Positions 1 to 5,047 of a stretch of 5,934 nt of DNA are shown here, piece by piece. The position numbers were made by a program, and so were the translations under genes. The notes under the pieces are model-generated. The model made no database searches. It saw only the letters and a program-made list of their open reading frames with translations, and was not told the DNA's origin. This stretch comes from Candidatus Bathyarchaeota archaeon (GTDB taxonomy: Archaea; Thermoproteota; Bathyarchaeia; Bathyarchaeales; Bathyarchaeaceae), in NCBI GenBank assembly GCA_020344715.1, contig CP070828.1, positions 161,753 to 167,686 of the forward strand, written 5' to 3'. Numbering within the stretch: position 1 is the first letter of the stretch; every line of letters starts with the position of its first letter.

Positions 1-2
1 GA

Positions 3-203
3 TATATCGGATTGCGCGTCGATCCGACAAACGGTGTGATGGACACAGACTTCGAAATGGCTCATGTCGCTATCGATTGCATCATATCCTTAGCCGAGAA
101 GCTGGAGCCCCACGTGACTGCAGAGGAAAAGAATCGCTTTGGAAGCCTCATCACGGATCTGCAGATAAACTACGCCCGCCAAGTCGGAGGGAAAGCGAAG
201 TAA
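3..203 (+). CDS. DUF1844-family protein, 5' end outside the window
   Basis: The frame is open from the first codon inside the window, so this is probably the 3' part of a longer gene. A TTG at 12 and an ATG at 39 are possible internal starts, but neither has a convincing ribosome site. The visible residues run from a DPTNG stretch into a helix with DFEMAHVAIDCI, then a second helix around ISLAEKL and TAEEKNRF, ending LITDLQINYARQ. This order (D-x-E-x-A-x-x-x-ID, then a TxEE turn, then a DLxxxYxxQ helix) is the pattern I know from the small helical DUF1844 family, whose biochemical role is not established. The tail GGKAK is basic. The gene converges on the minus-strand gene that ends 48 bases further on. 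All three arginines are CGC, but the sample is too small to mean much. The family call is from motif memory, not a search. Confidence 0.6.
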   Translation, partial: YIGLRVDPTNGVMDTDFEMAHVAIDCIISLAEKLEPHVTAEEKNRFGSLITDLQINYARQVGGKAK

Positions 204-222
204 ACGAAAGCGTGTGCACTGG

Positions 223-228
223 AAAAAA
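223..228 (-). terminator. Possible T-run terminator for the minus-strand gene ending at 252
   Basis: Read on the minus strand this is a run of six T, preceded by a pyrimidine-rich CTCTTCTCTCCCC stretch, starting 24 bases past the stop codon. Archaeal termination often needs only a T-run without a hairpin. No hairpin is seen. The site lies between two convergent genes. Confidence 0.35.
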
Positions 229-251
229 GGGGAGAGAAGAGCGAATTAGAT

Positions 252-749
252 TCATTTCAGTTTGGCGGTGGCTATGCACCCGTTTTCTTCCAGCTGAATG
301 TCGAGATCGACCCCGAACGCGTTGGCGACTTCAGGATTGATGGCAGCATCGATCTCACACAGATATCTTGGATCGATGTCGAGTCCTGCTTTTTTCAGTA
401 GCGCTCGTTGTCTCTTGAGAACAGGGCAGTTCGTGATTCGCACCGCAGCTTCACGGTCAGAGATCATGGTTACTTCAATGTTGGATATGGGTATGAATCT
501 TTGCAAGGAGTACACGTATTGGTTGGTTACTTGCTTGAACGCTTTCCCAGGAGAAACGGTCTTCAACACCTTAAAGGCTACTCCTAAGACGCTGGGAAAC
601 AGCTTCTTCTGCACCTGCACCCACAAATCGTTGGACTGATCGACTACCTTCAGTTCCTTGTGGAGGGTATACCCTACTGCGTTGGCCAGCAAGTAATCGT
701 CAAGGAGCTTATCATATTTTTCTTCAAGGGGCATTTCCCTCATCTCCAA
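252..749 (-). CDS. Unknown soluble protein with three C-terminal cysteines
   Basis: I do not recognise this 165-residue protein. There is no signal peptide or membrane segment. The first 50 residues are helical and charged (LEEKYDKLLDDYL). The middle is basic, with SPGKAFKQV near 66-74. The last third holds three cysteines: C108 in NCPVLKRQ, C131 in RYLCEID and C158 in ENGCIATAKLK. The C-P, C, then terminal G-C order with an A-x-x-x-G-V-D segment between recalls V4R-like and related small ligand-binding domains, where cysteines may bind metal, but the match is loose. The TTG at 749 is chosen because GGAGGTGA lies at 763-756, leaving 6 bases of spacing; the ATG at 743 would leave 12. A TATA element sits upstream. 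It appears monocistronic, since the next minus-strand gene ends 244 bases upstream. Confidence 0.75.
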   Translation of the reverse strand: MEMREMPLEEKYDKLLDDYLLANAVGYTLHKELKVVDQSNDLWVQVQKKLFPSVLGVAFKVLKTVSPGKAFKQVTNQYVYSLQRFIPISNIEVTMISDREAAVRITNCPVLKRQRALLKKAGLDIDPRYLCEIDAAINPEVANAFGVDLDIQLEENGCIATAKLK

Positions 750-755
750 ACTCGC

Positions 756-801
756 TCACCTCCTCACCAGTGGTATATGCCTAGAACCATTTTATGTATA
801 A
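756..801 (-). promoter_or_regulatory. TATA box and Shine-Dalgarno site of the 252-749 gene
   Basis: On the minus strand TTATACATA occupies 801-793. Transcription would be expected about 25 bases on, near 770. GGAGGTGA follows at 763-756, then the TTG start at 749. The spacing fits a standard archaeal promoter with a leader of about 20 bases. It also supports the TTG start. Confidence 0.6.
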
Positions 802-993
802 CTATTATTTCAATTCTATGAGCAGACGAAAGGATTTAACTCTTTGTTAATAGCAGTTGTTATCACACGGACACCCTAGGCAAGATCAAGCAGAACGCCA
901 AACGTAACGCGCGCACCAGCACAACAATGATTCCCAAATTGCGACGGCGACTCCGATGAATCTCGCCCAGTCAACATATCGCGTTCTTTCTCT
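802..993. other. Intergenic stretch with one small inverted repeat
   Basis: This gap lies between two minus-strand genes. It holds TTAAC at 836-840 and GTTAA at 846-850, a perfect 5-bp inverted repeat around a 5-base centre, about 35 bases upstream of the TATA box at 801-793. It could be an operator, but repeats this short also arise by chance in AT-rich DNA. I see no credible gene or RNA in the rest, and no clear T-run terminator for the membrane-protein gene that ends at 994. Confidence 0.3.
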
Positions 994-1323
994 TCAGATG
1001 TAACCCATCAACAGCAGAGCAGTGCCAACGATCACCAATAGAACTGTAAGCAAGCCCAAAGCAAGGCTCAAGTAGGCGAGAATTTTTAGAATCAACTTCT
1101 GGTATCTAGGAGTCTCTTGCCGTACCCATTCAGGTTTGACTAGGTCTGCTGTCGCACCATAGACGGATATAAGAAAACCAATTGCTGAGAATGCAAGCCC
1201 CAGAAACACGAACCAAAACGCATGTCCAGAGGAACCTAAACTCCACCCGAACAAGAACAGTGCAATACCTACTGACAGACCTATCCCACCTGAAAAGACA
1301 GTTCGTTTGTCCAAGCCACGCAT
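994..1323 (-). CDS. Small integral membrane protein, unknown function
   Basis: The 109-residue product is mostly hydrophobic. Three or four membrane segments are visible: about 10-31 (glycine-rich, ending LFLFGWSLG), 35-57 (FWFVFLGLAFSAIGFLISVYG), and a long one at 78-108 that may be one bent or two short helices. A charged loop at about 60-76 (DLVKPEWVRQETPRYQK) separates the second and third. I recognise no family. The ATG at 1323 has GGAAAG just upstream, a weak ribosome site, and an in-frame TGA lies five codons upstream, so the start is well bounded. A TATA-like element (CTTAAATTATT, 1368-1358) fits a short leader. It is divergent from the zinc-ribbon gene and shares a 108-base intergenic region with it. 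Nothing suggests a specific substrate or partner. Confidence 0.7.
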   Translation of the reverse strand: MRGLDKRTVFSGGIGLSVGIALFLFGWSLGSSGHAFWFVFLGLAFSAIGFLISVYGATADLVKPEWVRQETPRYQKLILKILAYLSLALGLLTVLLVIVGTALLLMGYI

Positions 1324-1431
1324 CTTTCCATTAAGTCATTTCAACTGATGTTGCCTTAATAATTTAAGCTCAGATCTAGACCCCAAAAAATTTATGACTA
1401 GCTTCACTAACCCAATGGAGGTGAATGAAAC
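1324..1431. promoter_or_regulatory. Divergent promoter region between membrane-protein and zinc-ribbon genes
   Basis: Leftward, CTTAAATTATT at 1368-1358 is a plausible TATA box, placing a start of transcription near 1336. Rightward, the A/T tract AAAAAATTTATGA at 1385-1397 would place one near 1415. A strong GGAGGTGA follows at 1417-1424, 7 bases before the ATG at 1432. The two candidate TATA elements are about 25-30 bases apart, so the genes may share regulation. Confidence 0.45.
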
Positions 1432-1611
1432 ATGGCCGCAACAGGAGCAATCGCAGCGCTAAAGCAAAGAAAAAAGAGGAGAAACGAGAGGGAAATCAAG
1501 TATTGTCCAGTATGCAAGAAAGAGACTGCACACGAACAGATGTTCAAAGGCATGTTCAGAGCTAACGTCGAGTATTGCAAAGAGTGCAGGGTCATGCGGA
1601 AAGGCGATTAA
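1432..1611 (+). CDS. 59-residue basic zinc-ribbon protein
   Basis: This short gene has a near-perfect ribosome site (GGAGGTGA at 1417-1424) and an ATG start at 1432. Two CxxC knuckles stand at C25-P-V-C28 and C49-K-E-C52, separated by 20 residues, a typical zinc-ribbon arrangement that should bind one Zn(II). Each knuckle follows an aromatic residue (KYC and EYC). The N-terminus is strongly basic (KQRKKRRNERE, residues 11-21), which suggests contact with RNA or DNA. Size, charge and knuckle layout resemble small archaeal zinc-ribbon proteins linked to ribosomes or transcription, but I cannot assign it to a named ribosomal protein such as L40e or to RNA polymerase subunit P. Six of seven arginines use AGA/AGG. 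It is in the same direction as the protease gene 111 bases downstream and could be co-transcribed with it. Confidence 0.85.
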   Translation: MAATGAIAALKQRKKRRNEREIKYCPVCKKETAHEQMFKGMFRANVEYCKECRVMRKGD

Positions 1612-1621
1612 CCTCTCAACT

Positions 1622-1634
1622 GTGTGAGACACAC
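1622..1634 (+). terminator. Small GTGTG/CACAC hairpin after the zinc-ribbon gene
   Basis: GTGTG at 1622-1626 and CACAC at 1630-1634 pair perfectly around an AGA loop, 10 bases after the stop codon. No T-run follows, so it may be a weak terminator, an mRNA-end stabiliser or chance. The rest of the gap to 1722 shows no clear TATA box for the next gene. Confidence 0.25.
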
Positions 1635-1722
1635 CCGGAATTGCCTATTGTCCAGAGCAGGGTCTTCCACAAGTCATTAGGATTGAAGTTGTAGATGTAC
1701 TGCAAAGGGTAGGGACAAGGAT

Positions 1723-2427
1723 ATGAACGATCAGTCTAGGTGGAAGGCGAAGCTAGCCCTGCTTTGCTATTTCGCTTTAATCGGTGGCATTCTTGTGGGG
1801 GCGATCATCCTCGAAGTCATACTGTTAGGCATGGGAATAACCTATGAAAATTCTCCCTTTCCAGTGACACTCATAGGCACTCCCATCAATGAGTTCATTA
1901 TTCTAGGAGTTACACTCCTGTTTGCTGGGCGTCGAGGGGCGAGGTTCAAAGAGCTGGGTTTAAGAAGGGTGAGCTTGAAAGTTCTCATTCTTGTGTCGGT
2001 TCTTGCAGGTCTTCTTTTCCTCATTGGCTTAGGCATTTCGATTGGTGAAGAAATCCTTCTTGGTCCGGACCCCACGAGCGAACTCTTTGCGAAGCTCGTG
2101 ATGCCCAGAAATTCTCTTCAGCTAATTGGTGTTCTGGTCTTCCAGTTGGTGCTGGTTGGGCCTTGCGAAGAGCTGGCTTTCCGAGGTTTTGTGCAGAGGG
2201 GCTTTGAGAACTCGTTTGGAAGGATGAGGGGTCTACTAGTTGCTTCTGTTCTGTTTGCGCTTGTGCATGGTCTCAACACTCTCTATGCGATTGTTCCCGT
2301 ATTTGTTGGAGGTTTGATTCTTGGCTATGTGTGGCAGCAAACTGGCGGAAACACGACTGCTTCGGCTGTGATGCATGGGATAAACAACTCCATATCCATT
2401 ACGATAGCATATCTTCTTGCGGGTTGA
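1723..2427 (+). CDS. CPBP-family intramembrane glutamic protease (CAAX/Abi type)
   Basis: The 234-residue protein is polytopic, with hydrophobic segments at about 11-38, 47-69, 86-107, 132-147, 168-185, 188-205 and 212-233. The C-terminal half carries the three signature motifs: EExxxR at E149, E150 and R154 (CEELAFRG), FxxxH at F178 and H182 (FALVHG), and HxxxN at H218 and N222 (HGINNS). Family knowledge says these residues form the active site, with the glutamate and histidines activating water inside the membrane. Eukaryotic relatives remove tripeptides from prenylated CAAX proteins, while prokaryotic ones act in bacteriocin self-immunity, signal regulation or unknown roles. The substrate cannot be read here. 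The length is normal and all key residues are present, so it should be active. The ATG at 1723 is preceded by AGGG and AAGG, a weak ribosome site. Arginine codons are mostly AGA/AGG (8 of 11), like the zinc-ribbon gene. Confidence 0.88.
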   Translation: MNDQSRWKAKLALLCYFALIGGILVGAIILEVILLGMGITYENSPFPVTLIGTPINEFIILGVTLLFAGRRGARFKELGLRRVSLKVLILVSVLAGLLFLIGLGISIGEEILLGPDPTSELFAKLVMPRNSLQLIGVLVFQLVLVGPCEELAFRGFVQRGFENSFGRMRGLLVASVLFALVHGLNTLYAIVPVFVGGLILGYVWQQTGGNTTASAVMHGINNSISITIAYLLAG

Positions 2428-2528
2428 AGCTTGATCATTTTCACTGGTCTCTCACCACGCATTCAGAATGCCGCTTTGCAGTTCTCCTTTTAAAGGCCGT
2501 GTAGAGTTATGGACAAGCTTCAGCGCAG
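2428..2528. other. Intergenic stretch with a possible TATA box
   Basis: The palindrome CCTTTTAAAGG at 2486-2496 contains TTTTAAA, a plausible archaeal TATA box. It would start transcription near 2517-2520, just ahead of the micro-ORF at 2529 and the DUF3788 gene. No terminator with a long T-run is seen after the protease gene; TCATTTTCAC at about 2434-2443 is the most T-rich part. Confidence 0.3.
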
Positions 2529-2645
2529 GTGGAAATTCTGGGGAAACTAAACTACAATCTTGAAAAGGTGAAGTATCATCATACGGTCTTGGATGGTTCC
2601 AGATATGAAGTGATAGTCCCGATCAAACAAGGGTTGCAGTTATGA
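2529..2645 (+). CDS. Possible 38-residue micro-ORF or gene remnant upstream of DUF3788 gene
   Basis: This frame is open from 2505, after a TAG at 2502, with a GTG at 2529 as the only reasonable start. It ends at a TGA that overlaps the next gene's ATG by 4 bases (ATGA at 2642-2645), the signature of translational coupling. The predicted peptide starts VEILGKLNYN and ends YEVIVPIKQGLQL, alternating charged and hydrophobic residues like a small alpha/beta fold or the C-terminus of a larger protein. No ribosome site precedes the GTG. It may be a real short gene that hands ribosomes to the DUF3788 gene, or the decayed C-terminus of a gene lost when this block arrived. I do not recognise the sequence. 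Confidence 0.3.
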   Translation: MEILGKLNYNLEKVKYHHTVLDGSRYEVIVPIKQGLQL

Positions 2646-3076
2646 CCGAGAGCTGTTTCGGAAAATCTAAGCACCAACCAACTCCGGACGAAATCCGATC
2701 TGCTCTAGGCTCTTGCTTCCCACTCTGGGAACGCTTGACCACCTTCATCGAGAAATCTTACCAGATAAAAGGCACGTGGAGCAAATGGGGCCCAGCCAAG
2801 AGCGGCTGGAATCTCCGCTATCGGCGAAAAGGCAAATCCCTGACTGCCCTACATCCACAGCGGGAACGGATCTTGGCGCAGGTCGTACTCGGCAAGGCTC
2901 AAGCCGAGCACGCCCTACAGCTCAAGCTCGGAGACGAGATCTCGCAGATACTGCGGGAGGCCCCACAGTTACGTGACGGGCGCTGGCTGTATATTCCAGT
3001 GACCAGCGAATCCGATGCCGAGGATGTGGAGCAGCTGCTGCTGGCAAAGATGAGACCACCACGAAACACATTATAG
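2642..3076 (+). CDS. DUF3788 family protein
   Basis: The 144-residue soluble protein matches the DUF3788 pattern from memory. The N-terminus has HQPTPDEIRSALG (residues 11-23), then FPLWERLTTFIEKSY (26-40) and KGTWSKWG (43-50). A central GWNLRYRRKGKSLTALHP (55-72) is followed by QVVLGKAQAEHAL (80-92). Near the end comes DGRWLYIPVTSESDAEDVEQLLLAK (112-136). The many conserved Trp, Tyr and Arg residues suggest a ligand-binding pocket, but the family's function is unknown. The length is normal. The ATG overlaps the upstream micro-ORF's stop, and AAGGGT about 10 bases upstream could serve as a ribosome site. Eleven of twelve arginines use CGN codons, unlike most neighbours but like the reductase downstream, pointing to shared foreign origin. 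A role related to the reductase is guilt by association only. Confidence 0.8.
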   Translation: MTESCFGKSKHQPTPDEIRSALGSCFPLWERLTTFIEKSYQIKGTWSKWGPAKSGWNLRYRRKGKSLTALHPQRERILAQVVLGKAQAEHALQLKLGDEISQILREAPQLRDGRWLYIPVTSESDAEDVEQLLLAKMRPPRNTL

Positions 3077-3084
3077 GGGTCCTG

Positions 3085-3138
3085 ATGATACCAACAGAGC
3101 TGATGCAGCTTGTGCAAGACGAAGAGATGTTGAGATGA
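3085..3138 (+). CDS. Possible 17-residue micro-ORF coupling DUF3788 and reductase genes
   Basis: An ATG at 3085 opens 17 codons (MIPTELMQLVQDEEMLR) ending in a TGA that overlaps the reductase ATG by 4 bases (ATGA at 3135-3138). TAGGGG, formed from the DUF3788 stop, lies about 6 bases upstream and could act as a ribosome site, while the reductase itself lacks a good one. This suggests re-initiation. The peptide starts with the same residues (MIP) as the reductase, which might be chance or a duplicated start. It is too short to identify and may not be a real gene. Confidence 0.25.
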   Translation: MIPTELMQLVQDEEMLR

Positions 3139-4262
3139 TTCCCAAACTGGAGTTCGGTCGCACTGGCCACTCAAGCACGCGCGTAATCTTCGGCGCCTAT
3201 GCCCTCAACAAGGCCACGCCGGGAGAAGCGGATCGCGTATTAGCGCTGTTGCGAGGATACGGAGTGAATCACATCGACACCGCGCCGATGTACGGCAACG
3301 CTGAGAAAGTCATCGGACCCTGGTTGGCCAAGCATCGGAGTGACTTCTTTGTGGCCACCAAAACCCGCAGCCGCTCACGGTCAGGAGCTTTGAGCAATCT
3401 GACGCGATCATTGGAACGGCTACGCGTTGACTACATCGATCTCTGGCAGATGCACGGTCTGACCAATCCACAAGGTTGGGAAAAAGCGATGGGCCCCAAG
3501 GGCGCTTTGGAGGCCTTTGTTGAAGCGCGTGACCAAGGATTGGTGCGGTTTCTGGGCGTAACCGGCCACGGCACCAACGTGCCAGTCATGCACAAACGCA
3601 GCTTGGAGCGATTTGATTTCGACACCGTCTTATTGCCATACAACTATGTGGTGATGCAGAATTCGTGTTATGCAGCTGCCTTCAATGAGCTCGTTGGGAC
3701 GTGTCGCGAGCGCAATGTGGCCGTACAAACCATCAAATCTCTTGCACGGGGGCCTTGGGGAAGCCGTCCCAAGACCTACAATACGTATTTCTACGAACCG
3801 CTAGAGACTCAAGCGGCCATTGACACAGCGGTGCATTGGTCTCTAGGGTTTCCAAACAGCTTTCTGATCACCGCAGGCGATCTGCAGCTTCTGCCCCGAA
3901 TGTTGGATGCTGCCAACCGATTTGAGAAGCGACCATCTGATATAGAAATGCGCGCTATGGTTGACGCGTTTGATATCCAGCCGATTTTCTCGCGGACGAC
4001 GCAGCGCAAAGGACCTCGTGCACGCGGACCTCAGACTTGGGGCGGTCAGATGAGCAAGGGACTTCAAGGACTGGTTCGTGAGGGATTCTTCAAACATCCC
4101 AACAAGAGAACGCTTGAGCATGTCGTCAAAGCCTTAGAGTCGAAAGGCCTATTGACTAGAGGCAAAGAGAGCAATATCTCCAATTCTCTTGCTGGGAGAG
4201 TCAAGAAAGGGATCTTGAAAAGAAGCAAGACACCAAGCGGATGGATTTACTGGACAGAATAG
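3135..4262 (+). CDS. Aldo/keto reductase fused to a C-terminal winged-helix-like domain
   Basis: Residues 1 to about 300 form an aldo/keto reductase, a TIM-barrel NAD(P)H-dependent carbonyl reductase. It opens with the FGRTGHSSTRVIFG hairpin. The catalytic tetrad is complete: D48 and Y53 (HIDTAPMYGNAEKVIG), K76 (VATK) and H107 (LWQMHGL). The cofactor-side loops KSLARGPWG (201-209) and FLITAGD (243-249) are present. No iron-sulfur cysteine motif is seen, unlike some related reductases. A basic linker (RKGPRARGPQTWGGQ, 291-305) leads to about 70 extra residues: GLVREGFFKHPNKRTLEHVVKALESKG, then a helix with SNISNSLAGRVKKGIL, ending in SGWIYW. This helix-turn-helix then wing layout resembles winged-helix or HARE-HTH-like domains often added to archaeal proteins. 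Arginine codons switch from 28/28 CGN (R9-R315) to 4/4 AGA (R325-R363). The start is the ATG overlapping the 17-codon ORF. The substrate is unknown. Confidence 0.85.
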   Translation: MIPKLEFGRTGHSSTRVIFGAYALNKATPGEADRVLALLRGYGVNHIDTAPMYGNAEKVIGPWLAKHRSDFFVATKTRSRSRSGALSNLTRSLERLRVDYIDLWQMHGLTNPQGWEKAMGPKGALEAFVEARDQGLVRFLGVTGHGTNVPVMHKRSLERFDFDTVLLPYNYVVMQNSCYAAAFNELVGTCRERNVAVQTIKSLARGPWGSRPKTYNTYFYEPLETQAAIDTAVHWSLGFPNSFLITAGDLQLLPRMLDAANRFEKRPSDIEMRAMVDAFDIQPIFSRTTQRKGPRARGPQTWGGQMSKGLQGLVREGFFKHPNKRTLEHVVKALESKGLLTRGKESNISNSLAGRVKKGILKRSKTPSGWIYWTE

Positions 4263-4307
4263 TACCGCTGCAGGAAAAACGGGGAGTTGCGGAATACCTC
4301 CATTGCT

Positions 4308-4324
4308 GTAGGATTCGAACCTCT
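4308..4324 (-). other. tRNA T-arm-like sequence, possible tRNA remnant
   Basis: On the minus strand this reads AGAGG-TTCGAAT-CCTAC. The TTCGAAT loop closed by GG/CC is the hallmark of a tRNA T-arm. Only three of five stem pairs form, and no matching 5' acceptor strand (CATTGCT would be needed), D-arm or anticodon arm is found upstream. It is therefore not a working tRNA. It may be a leftover 3' tRNA end from an integration event, or chance. Confidence 0.25.
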
Positions 4325-4328
4325 CATG

Positions 4329-4338
4329 GCACGCGTGC
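4329..4338. repeat. 10-bp perfect palindrome GCACGCGTGC
   Basis: A self-complementary GCACGCGTGC lies in the 142-base gap between the convergent reductase and modE genes, next to the T-arm-like sequence. The flanks CATG and GTGTGCATG extend it imperfectly. It could be part of a bidirectional terminator hairpin or a protein site; no T-run follows. The rest of the gap shows nothing recognisable. Confidence 0.3.
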
Positions 4339-4404
4339 GTGTGCATGAAAACTACTTAGATTTGCACGACAGCTTTATGCTTGCAAAGCAGAACTACATC
4401 TCAC

Positions 4405-4968
4405 TTATTTTTCCTTGGCAATCATTACCTCAGTTGCTTTAATCACTGCTTCAACGTCGTCGCCAGTTTTGATTTTGAGGTCGTCAACAGCTTCCGTTGA
4501 AATTAGAGCAGTAATGGTTACGGGGGCGTTAACCTTGACTCTGATTTTAGCGACGACTTCACCTTTCTCTACGCCTTTGACAACTCCCTTTAGCCTGTTT
4601 CTGGCACTGATTTTCAATCCAACCGCCTCCCAATATTCTTCATCGCCCAGAATTTCGCCTACATATTCTTCAGCCCTCTTGTATTCTTTGAGCAGGCGCT
4701 CGCCCAACGAATTGAGTTGGGCTCCACCGCCGCCACCCTTTCCCCCTTTGAACCGATCTACAATGGGCTCGCCTAGGGCTTTCTCTGTTTTAGCCAAATA
4801 ATTCCACACGTATCGATAGGACATCCCAACCGTCTTGGCTGCTTTGGAAATGGAGCTTTCTTTTTTGATGCCTTCAAGAATCTCGGCTCCGCCTCTACCT
4901 AGCAGGGGGTCTTTTTTGTATTCAAGCCAGATTTTTGCCGTGGGTTTAGGTTTCTCTTGAGCGATCAT
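4405..4968 (-). CDS. modE: ModE-type molybdate/tungstate-responsive regulator with one Mop domain
   Basis: The 187-residue protein has the ModE layout. Residues 27 to about 100 are the LysR-like winged helix: GGAEILEGI, then the helix-turn-helix ISKAAKTVGMSYRYVWNYL (40-58), then the glycine-rich GGKGGGGGAQL (75-85) that ModE proteins carry in the wing. Residues 117-184 form a single Mop/TOBE domain starting LKISARNRLKGVVKG and ending AVIKATEVMIAK, which binds molybdate or tungstate at a dimer interface. E. coli ModE has two Mop units; one is common in archaea. The frame stays open upstream to 5169, but that would overlap the divergent tupA coding region and its promoter. The ATG at 4968 is the sensible start: a TATA box (TTTATAAG, 5001-4994) puts transcription only a few bases upstream, so the mRNA is probably leaderless. 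It probably represses tupA and itself when oxyanion is plentiful. Confidence 0.9.
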   Translation of the reverse strand: MIAQEKPKPTAKIWLEYKKDPLLGRGGAEILEGIKKESSISKAAKTVGMSYRYVWNYLAKTEKALGEPIVDRFKGGKGGGGGAQLNSLGERLLKEYKRAEEYVGEILGDEEYWEAVGLKISARNRLKGVVKGVEKGEVVAKIRVKVNAPVTITALISTEAVDDLKIKTGDDVEAVIKATEVMIAKEK

Positions 4969-4985
4969 TCCACTTACTCTTGTGA

Positions 4986-5042
4986 CCGTTATGCTTATAA
5001 AGTTATAACGTGACGATGTATACCTCGAAACATAACGGAGGT
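4986..5042. promoter_or_regulatory. Divergent modE/tupA promoter with CGTTAT/ATAACG operator half-sites
   Basis: One A/T core serves both directions: TTATAAAG (4995-5002) for tupA and TTTATAAG (minus, 5001-4994) for modE. Around it, CCGTTATG at 4986-4993 and CATAACGG at 5031-5038 form a perfect 8-bp inverted repeat 37 bases apart. A third ATAACG lies at 5005-5010 inside the palindrome GTTATAAC (5002-5009). Bacterial ModE operators are built from similar inverted CGnTATA half-sites, so these are candidate ModE sites overlapping both promoters. The right half-site adjoins the tupA ribosome site GGAGG (5037-5041). Confidence 0.6.
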
Positions 5043-5047
5043 TCGCA

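Noticed and set aside
77..340. 87-codon open frame on the plus strand
   Set aside because: It overlaps the DUF1844 frame out of phase and runs into the convergent gene; the composition is arginine-rich and unnatural.
298..639. 113-codon open frame on the plus strand
   Set aside because: It is antisense to the 252-749 gene, which has a promoter, ribosome site and convincing protein composition; the plus-strand product has none.
1407..1595. 62-codon open frame on the minus strand with hydrophobic, cysteine-rich product
   Set aside because: It is the antisense shadow of the zinc-ribbon gene; its cysteines and leucines come from the complement of lysine- and glutamate-rich codons.
2509..2550. 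13-codon ATG frame (MDKLQRRWKFWGN) near the candidate TATA box
   Set aside because: No ribosome site; it overlaps the 38-codon frame, and ORFs this short are expected by chance.
4308..4380. A complete tRNA gene on the minus strand
   Set aside because: Only the T-loop fits. The T-stem has two mismatches and no acceptor, D or anticodon stems can be formed at proper spacing.
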